Assembly: GCA_029555925.1 (NCBI GenBank)
Contig: JAKPQU010000625.1
Location: forward strand, 1 to 11,466
Direction of reading: 5' to 3'
Length of the DNA stretch: 11,466 nt
Source of the DNA: Bacillota bacterium
Lineage (GTDB): Bacteria; Eremiobacterota; SpSt-956; JAKJGF01
The translations under genes and the position numbers were made by a program. Positions 7,358 through 11,466 of the stretch are shown piece by piece (position 1 is the first letter of the stretch; the number at the start of each line of letters is the position of its first letter). Under the pieces are notes generated by a model. It made no database searches, was not told where the DNA came from, and saw only the letters and a program-made list of their open reading frames with translations.

Positions 7358-7431
7358 CAGTGATCAGTGATCAGTAACCAGTGACCAGAAGCACAAAGTA
7401 CTGTTCACTGCTCAATGGTAACTGATCACTG
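7358..7431. repeat. GTGATCA-type heptamer repeats forming a long imperfect hairpin
   Basis: The plus strand reads CAGTGATCAGTGATCAGTAA then CCAGTGACCAG, a run of 7-base units (GTGATCA, GTGATCA, GTAACCA, GTGACCA). The left arm (7365-7384) pairs with the right arm (7412-7431) over about 20 positions with 18 matches, enclosing a 27-base loop that has a further short inverted repeat. The element fills the gap between the UbiA gene and the GT-C/NHL gene and covers the UbiA stop codon (7412-7414) and last codons. It differs in sequence from the CGTGACG family but shares the 7-base period. Confidence 0.85.
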
Positions 7432-8299
7432 CAAATAAATGTTTCCAGTAAAAAATAATCAATACTGCTATAAACCAGCAGAATATATTTATCTGCATTG
7501 GTCTGTCTGAAATAAATATGGATGTAGGATTTTCTCCTCTGTTTTCCTGATAGACAAGATAAAGATATCTGAAGATCCCGTAAATTACAAAAGGTATGGT
7601 ACACATAAGTGCTACAGATTTACCTGAAGTAAAGGTATAAAGAGAATAGGCTATCAAAATGGAAGAAGTTGATACTGAAATCATTTGATCCAGCAGTTTG
7701 ATACTGTAAGAGGAAAGAACATGCCTGTGTTTTGCATGGTTTTCCTCGAGAAGTATGATTTCTCCCCGTCTCTTCCCTATAGCCATAAAGAGAGCCAGCA
7801 GAAAAGTACATACTATAAGCCATGGAGATACAAAAACCTTTATTATAACACCTCCTGCAGCAGCTCTCAAGACAAAACTTAAGGATAAGCCCAGTACATC
7901 AAGAATAGGTAATCTCTTTAATTTAAAAGAATAAATTAAATTCAATATAAAAAATGTAAGAGCTATAATAAAAAAGTGAGCTTTTCCTGCAAGAAAAGCT
8001 ATGATTAATGAGATAAGGGCCAGAACAACAGAAAATATAATACCGGTACCTTTACTTATTTTACCGGAAGCAAAAGGTCTGTTTCTCTTTTTCGGGTGTT
8101 CTCTGTCCTGCTCTATATCAACAAGATCATTAATAATATATAAAGAACTGCTTAAAAAGCAAAAAACAATAAAAGCAACCAGGACCAGTAATATATCATG
8201 ATAATGAAAAAGACGTTCAGCAAAAATTAAAGCTGCAAAAATTAAAAAATTTTTTGTCCATTGTTTTGGCCTCATAGCCAGTATCAAATTTTTAAACAT
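7412..8299 (-). CDS. UbiA-family polyprenyl-phosphate phosphoribosyltransferase-like enzyme
   Basis: A 295-residue polytopic membrane enzyme of the UbiA superfamily, closest in motif pattern to decaprenyl-phosphate phosphoribosyltransferase (DPPR synthase), which moves phosphoribose from PRPP onto a polyprenyl phosphate. Visible marks are RPKQWTKN at 10-17, the first Asp motif NDLVDIEQD (57-65), the second region around YSFKLKRLPILD (123-134), MAIGKRRGE (172-180), and the C-terminal PFVIYGIFRYLYLV (236-249) with PTSIFISDRP (258-267). About eight to nine hydrophobic helices are present and the length is normal. The exact prenyl and sugar substrates cannot be read from sequence. The ATG at 8299 has an in-frame TGA just upstream and no good ribosome binding site. 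Its first codons are part of a 31-bp duplication, and its last residues (AVISYH) are encoded by a dispersed repeat. Confidence 0.88.
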   Translation of the reverse strand: MFKNLILAMRPKQWTKNFLIFAALIFAERLFHYHDILLVLVAFIVFCFLSSSLYIINDLVDIEQDREHPKKRNRPFASGKISKGTGIIFSVVLALISLIIAFLAGKAHFFIIALTFFILNLIYSFKLKRLPILDVLGLSLSFVLRAAAGGVIIKVFVSPWLIVCTFLLALFMAIGKRRGEIILLEENHAKHRHVLSSYSIKLLDQMISVSTSSILIAYSLYTFTSGKSVALMCTIPFVIYGIFRYLYLVYQENRGENPTSIFISDRPMQINIFCWFIAVLIIFYWKHLFAVISYH

Positions 8300-8334
8300 T
8301 TTTCATAGCCACTATCAAATTTTTAAACATTTTT
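8273..8334. repeat. 31-bp tandem duplication over the UbiA start codon
   Basis: Bases 8273-8303 and 8304-8334 match at 30 of 31 positions (single G/C difference at the eighth to ninth base). The first copy holds the start of the UbiA-family gene (ATG at 8299) and the second copy holds an equivalent ATG at 8330. Because 31 is not a multiple of three, the second ATG opens a different frame. The pattern suggests a recent local duplication. Confidence 0.9.
8292..8330 (-). other. Short upstream ORF created by the duplication, overlapping the UbiA start
   Basis: From the duplicated ATG at 8330 the minus strand encodes 12 codons (MFKNLIVAMKNV) and a TAA at 8294-8292. It copies the N-terminus of the UbiA-family protein and then shifts frame. 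It overlaps the main ATG (8299-8297) by 8 bases. Since the main ATG has no clear Shine-Dalgarno sequence, translation could pass from this short ORF to the gene by stop-restart coupling. Whether it is translated is not known. Confidence 0.4.
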
Positions 8335-8392
8335 CTTATAAACAGATATGACCGGAGCACACAAGATATGAGAATTCACTTCCAGTAAACCA

Positions 8393-9085
8393 TCAGACTT
8401 TATCATTCTTATATAAAACCCTGTTTTTAGAAAGAATTTTTGATAAATTTTTTCTAATTCTTACACAGGCAGAACCAAAGTGAACGAAAGCACTGCTCAA
8501 ATTAGTCACTCTGTGGCCATGTTTTAACACAGTAAGAAGTTCTGACGGTGAAGAGAAATCCTCTACTTCGACATAACATGAACCGAGTTCACAGGTAATA
8601 TGGCTGTCTGAACCGACTGCCACAGTTATATTATTCTTCAGGGCATATTCTTCGGCTTTTAAATTATCTGTTCTGAAAAAATTCCTGCCATTGAACACTT
8701 CCATAATATCTATATCATGCTTTATCTTCTCAATAGCAGAAAATTTAAGTTTTGTTCTTCGCCACTTGCTGAAAGGATGAGGAATATATACAAGTCCGCC
8801 CTGAGCCTTAATTTCTCTTACAGTTTCTTCTGGCGTAAGACCTCCTCTTATTTTCTCTTTTAAAAAAAGTCCTATAATCTCACCATCTGCTGTTTTAATT
8901 TCTTCTCCTGCTATGACCCTGAAGAGACCTGATTTTTCCATTTCCAGAGCTCCGTCTAGCTCATTATGATCCGTCAAAGCAATACAATTTAAACCTCTGT
9001 CTTTACAGCATTTTATTATTTCTTCGTGACTCATAGCAGAATCTTTTGAATAACAGCTATGAACATGAAAATCTATTCGCCACAT
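8393..9085 (-). CDS. PHP-domain metal-dependent phosphoesterase
   Basis: A 230-residue cytosolic protein of the PHP superfamily, which hydrolyses phosphate esters using a multi-metal site. The expected ligands are visible in order: HxH (H7, H9), TDH (D39, H40), E61 in AGEEIKT, H103 in IPHPF, N132 in EVFNGR, and D160/H162 in GSDSH. The basic C-terminal extension (about 207-230) carries no recognised motif. The substrate is unknown; members of this group act on nucleotides or sugar phosphates among others. ATG at 9085 has AAAGGTGA ending 6 to 7 bases upstream. The gene lies 65 bases after the DUF2298 gene and 93 bases before the UbiA gene. A role in removing a phosphate in the same lipid-sugar pathway, such as from a polyprenyl-phosphoribose phosphate, is speculative. 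Confidence 0.92.
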   Translation of the reverse strand: MWRIDFHVHSCYSKDSAMSHEEIIKCCKDRGLNCIALTDHNELDGALEMEKSGLFRVIAGEEIKTADGEIIGLFLKEKIRGGLTPEETVREIKAQGGLVYIPHPFSKWRRTKLKFSAIEKIKHDIDIMEVFNGRNFFRTDNLKAEEYALKNNITVAVGSDSHITCELGSCYVEVEDFSSPSELLTVLKHGHRVTNLSSAFVHFGSACVRIRKNLSKILSKNRVLYKNDKV

Positions 9086-9104
9086 AATACATCACCTTTG
9101 TTAT

Positions 9105-9125
9105 CGTGACGCGTGACGCGTGACG
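9105..9125 (+). repeat. CGTGACG heptamer array, three perfect units
   Basis: Three identical consecutive CGTGACG units, preceded by TTAT. The array lies in the 65-base gap between the DUF2298 gene and the PHP gene, a few bases upstream of the PHP ribosome binding site (near 9093-9099). It is the most regular of the three copies of this family in the window. Confidence 0.9.
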
Positions 9126-9150
9126 CGCAGATTATATACGGTAATAAGAA

Positions 9151-11271
9151 TCATTTTCTTTGAAATATCACCGTGCCGTCTTTATCGTAAATCACATTCA
9201 TTATATTATAAAATTTAGGCAATCCTTCTGCGGAGTAGGTACTTTTTTCCAGCTCTCCCCAGTAAACTATAGAAACTCCGTATTTATTAATTAATTCCAT
9301 TGCTTTATTAAGATCCTGTGTTTCATACAATAATTTTACATCTTCCTGACGTTTCTGAACAGTAGCCCAGTCTCCCCTCCATACAAATTCATGATTACCC
9401 CAGCCAAGAACTGCAGGAATACCCGTATTGGTAGACACTCTGCTGTAATAAGAATAGGCGTCCTTTGTTGCTTCAAGTATTACAGAATCTTTCGGCAAAG
9501 ACGAATAATGTTCATTCAGCCATGTTATTGCCGCAAAATCTGACTTATGTTCCCGTTCCATATAACTCTTCATACCGTTGAGTTCAGCCCTTGACCAGTC
9601 AGGTTTTACATAAGAAGAAGCACAGGGGTAACATAAAGTAGGAATAAAAAATAGACCGAGTAATAACCAGAAAACTACCGGAGCCTTTCTTTCTTTCATC
9701 AAATGGATGATTCCTCCTGAAGCAATGGAAAACAAAACCAGTATCTGATAATGAAATTTAAATACCGTATTCATTCTTTCATAGGGATGGCCGTAATTAT
9801 CATGAAGATAAAAAAGCTCACAGCAAATAAGAATGAAAAAACCGGCAAACCATAATGACCATAACCATATATTTTTATTACTGTCCAATTTAATTACAGC
9901 AAAGACAGAAACAGCGAAAAGTATTAAAAACATGACGGTGCCTGTCTGAAATATACAATATAAAATTATTGCTATAGATGAAATTCCGTAAACCCATACC
10001 ATTTGTTGGCTTTCTTTAAGTTTTTGGAATTTATCTTTAAGAATTAAATATAACGGAGAAATAAATATAAAGATAAACATAAAAAAGCATATAAAGAAAT
10101 GATACATAAAGGTTCTCTGCCCGGAAGAAACTATTTTTATAATTATCCTGGTCGGGGAATGAAAATCAATGAAAAATGGAATAAATAATACTATAGAAAA
10201 GACTACCGAACCGGCTATAAATAGTATTACTTTATCGTTATATTTCTCATTAACCATATTATGGAAAAGAAAAGAAAGGCATATAATAAAAAAGCATGTA
10301 GGCACATTCCAGAAATTGGAAGCAAATAAAAAACCGGTGGAAAAAGAAGTAAAAAACATAAAAATCAGTCTGTGATAAATAGAATTCTCTTCCGAAAAAA
10401 CCTCACAGGGCCATAATAAACATACAGACAGGGCAAATATAAACACAGGCAGACTTGTATAATGAGGATGCAAATCTCCAAGGATAAAACTAAAAAAAGG
10501 AAATTCATTTATAGTATTCGGAATAATACGGGAACTTCTAAAAAAATCAAAACCATTGAAACCATGTAACCGTACAACCTGAATAAATCCATCATAATTG
10601 CCTGATATTACCAGCAGGATAGAGGAAAAAATACCGGCACCATGGTTTTTCGTAATGCCGTATACAACCCCCCAGCAGGCCAGAAACGTAAGAGCCATTG
10701 TAGAACATAAAGCCAGATTGTACCCCACGGGGATATCTACAGATATCATCTTGATGATAATGCCATTCATAAGATAGCCAAGGTAATAGTAATTAATATG
10801 AAAACCATTCATCCACGGATCAGGGGGAGGGAAAAAAGACGTTCGAGAAATACTGTTAAGAAATGCAAGATCCATAAATTTCTCTTCACCTATTATAGAG
10901 GAATTGTAAATCCTTATGGTAGAAAAGAAAAGAAAGACAAGAAAAAAAACAATTTCTGTCAGAAGTAGAAGTCTCCAGTGTTCCATTACCCATGTCACTA
11001 TGTCTTTACTGTTTCTGTAAAACATGTATAAAGAAAGGACAAGAATAATAGTAGTAAGGAAAAACAGATTAATTTTATTAAAGGTCATGACGTGGAATCT
11101 TCCTGTAATCCAGGAAAGATAAGTAACAGCCATTAAAGAACATATTTTAGTAAAAAATATGCCTCTTCCGTCATGTCTTCTGAATAAAACAAAGAGACAG
11201 GGAAAGCTTATTAAACCAAGATAAAACAGTATGACCCACCATGAAAATATATGAGGAAGGAACGTTATCAT
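9151..11271 (-). CDS. DUF2298 / Chlor_Arch_YYY polytopic membrane protein, GT-C-like
   Basis: A 706-residue protein with about a dozen or more hydrophobic helices and a soluble C-terminal part (about 555-706). It carries the YYYxG motif that names the Chlor_Arch_YYY family (YYYLG, 161-165, in HINYYYLGYLMNG). Other marks are GEEKFMDLAFLNS (128-140), PPPDPWMNG (148-156), GDLHPHY (265-271) and YERMNTVFKFHYQ (497-509). The length fits the single-domain class of about 700-900 residues. The function of the family is not established. Acidic loop residues and co-occurrence with Agl23-like proteins suggest a GT-C glycosyltransferase or a lipid-sugar handling step at the outer face of the membrane. Its ATG (11271) overlaps the TGA of the upstream gene as ATGA, with AAGG 9 bases before, so translation is probably coupled. 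Confidence 0.93.
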   Translation of the reverse strand: MITFLPHIFSWWVILFYLGLISFPCLFVLFRRHDGRGIFFTKICSLMAVTYLSWITGRFHVMTFNKINLFFLTTIILVLSLYMFYRNSKDIVTWVMEHWRLLLLTEIVFFLVFLFFSTIRIYNSSIIGEEKFMDLAFLNSISRTSFFPPPDPWMNGFHINYYYLGYLMNGIIIKMISVDIPVGYNLALCSTMALTFLACWGVVYGITKNHGAGIFSSILLVISGNYDGFIQVVRLHGFNGFDFFRSSRIIPNTINEFPFFSFILGDLHPHYTSLPVFIFALSVCLLWPCEVFSEENSIYHRLIFMFFTSFSTGFLFASNFWNVPTCFFIICLSFLFHNMVNEKYNDKVILFIAGSVVFSIVLFIPFFIDFHSPTRIIIKIVSSGQRTFMYHFFICFFMFIFIFISPLYLILKDKFQKLKESQQMVWVYGISSIAIILYCIFQTGTVMFLILFAVSVFAVIKLDSNKNIWLWSLWFAGFFILICCELFYLHDNYGHPYERMNTVFKFHYQILVLFSIASGGIIHLMKERKAPVVFWLLLGLFFIPTLCYPCASSYVKPDWSRAELNGMKSYMEREHKSDFAAITWLNEHYSSLPKDSVILEATKDAYSYYSRVSTNTGIPAVLGWGNHEFVWRGDWATVQKRQEDVKLLYETQDLNKAMELINKYGVSIVYWGELEKSTYSAEGLPKFYNIMNVIYDKDGTVIFQRK

Positions 11272-11466
11272 TTAGAATTACCTTCTGAAATAAACCTCTC
11301 TATAACTTTATTCGCCAGACCGATACAGGAATTAATACTTATTTCCTCCGGGTAAATCTGAGCCCTTGTAGCAAGATATACACCTTTTACCGGTGATAAT
11401 ATATCAGGTACTAATCTCTGATAATTATAAGTAATTACAGGATAGGCGTAATCAAGCCTGAATACA
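11268..11466 (-). CDS. C-terminal fragment of a probable FAD-dependent oxidoreductase
   Basis: The last 65 codons of a gene cut by the window edge, ending in a TGA at 11270-11268 that overlaps the next ATG. The reading frame is open to the edge and includes LSPVKGVYLATRAQIYPEE and then a helix ending IERF. The LATxAQIYPEx pattern followed by a helix rich in small residues (INSCIGLANKVIERF) matches the C-terminal FAD-contacting end of NAD(P)/FAD-dependent amine oxidase or protoporphyrinogen-oxidase-like enzymes, including ones found next to glycosyltransferase genes. The nucleotide-binding N-terminus is outside the window, so the exact subgroup cannot be given. The ATGA overlap indicates the same operon as the DUF2298 gene. 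Confidence 0.65.
   Translation of the reverse strand, partial: VFRLDYAYPVITYNYQRLVPDILSPVKGVYLATRAQIYPEEISINSCIGLANKVIERFISEGNSK

Noticed and set aside
7371..7604. A 77-codon minus-strand open frame across the end of the UbiA gene
   Set aside because: It is in another frame of the UbiA gene and the hairpin repeat, with no resemblance to a known protein.

Overview
The window is an AT-rich bacterial segment of about 11.5 kb. All eight supported genes lie on the minus strand, so transcription runs from high to low coordinates. Gaps between genes are short (an ATGA overlap up to 140 bases), which suggests one long operon or a few overlapping transcription units. The pairing of a Chlor_Arch_YYY/DUF2298 membrane protein with an Agl23-like (TIGR03663) protein, plus a zinc-ribbon Ser/Thr kinase and a DUF6941-like protein, points to a poorly cultivated bacterial lineage. 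An Eremiobacterota/Xenobia-like or Chloroflexota-like relative is possible, but this is a low-confidence inference from gene content only.

In transcription order the layout is as follows. The C-terminal end of a probable FAD-dependent oxidoreductase (11268-11466, cut by the window edge) overlaps by ATGA the start of a DUF2298 polytopic membrane protein (9151-11271). Next come a small PHP-domain metal-dependent phosphoesterase (8393-9085), a UbiA-family polyprenyl-phosphate phosphoribosyltransferase-like enzyme (7412-8299), and a very large GT-C glycosyltransferase-like protein carrying a C-terminal six-repeat NHL beta-propeller (3960-7340). The last three are a small DUF6941-like protein (3418-3819, TTG start), a membrane sensor with a divergent GGDEF domain and a repeat tail (1283-3340), and a cytosolic zinc-ribbon Ser/Thr kinase (273-1253).

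The upstream five genes read as a cell-surface glycosylation module. A UbiA-type enzyme would make a polyprenyl-phosphate-linked pentose, the two polytopic GT-C-type proteins could use lipid-linked sugars outside the membrane, and an FAD enzyme and a phosphoesterase could process intermediates. This assignment is inferred. The downstream three genes look like signalling (sensor plus kinase) and one small protein of unknown role.

The spaces between genes hold unusual short repeats. A CGTGACG heptamer family occurs at three intergenic sites in the same orientation. A second GTGATCA-like family forms an imperfect hairpin that covers the end of the UbiA gene and supplies its last codons. A 31-bp near-perfect tandem duplication at the start of the UbiA gene creates a short upstream ORF. 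A perfect 34-bp palindrome sits just upstream of the ribosome binding site of the sensor gene. No tRNA, rRNA, CRISPR array or insertion sequence was seen.
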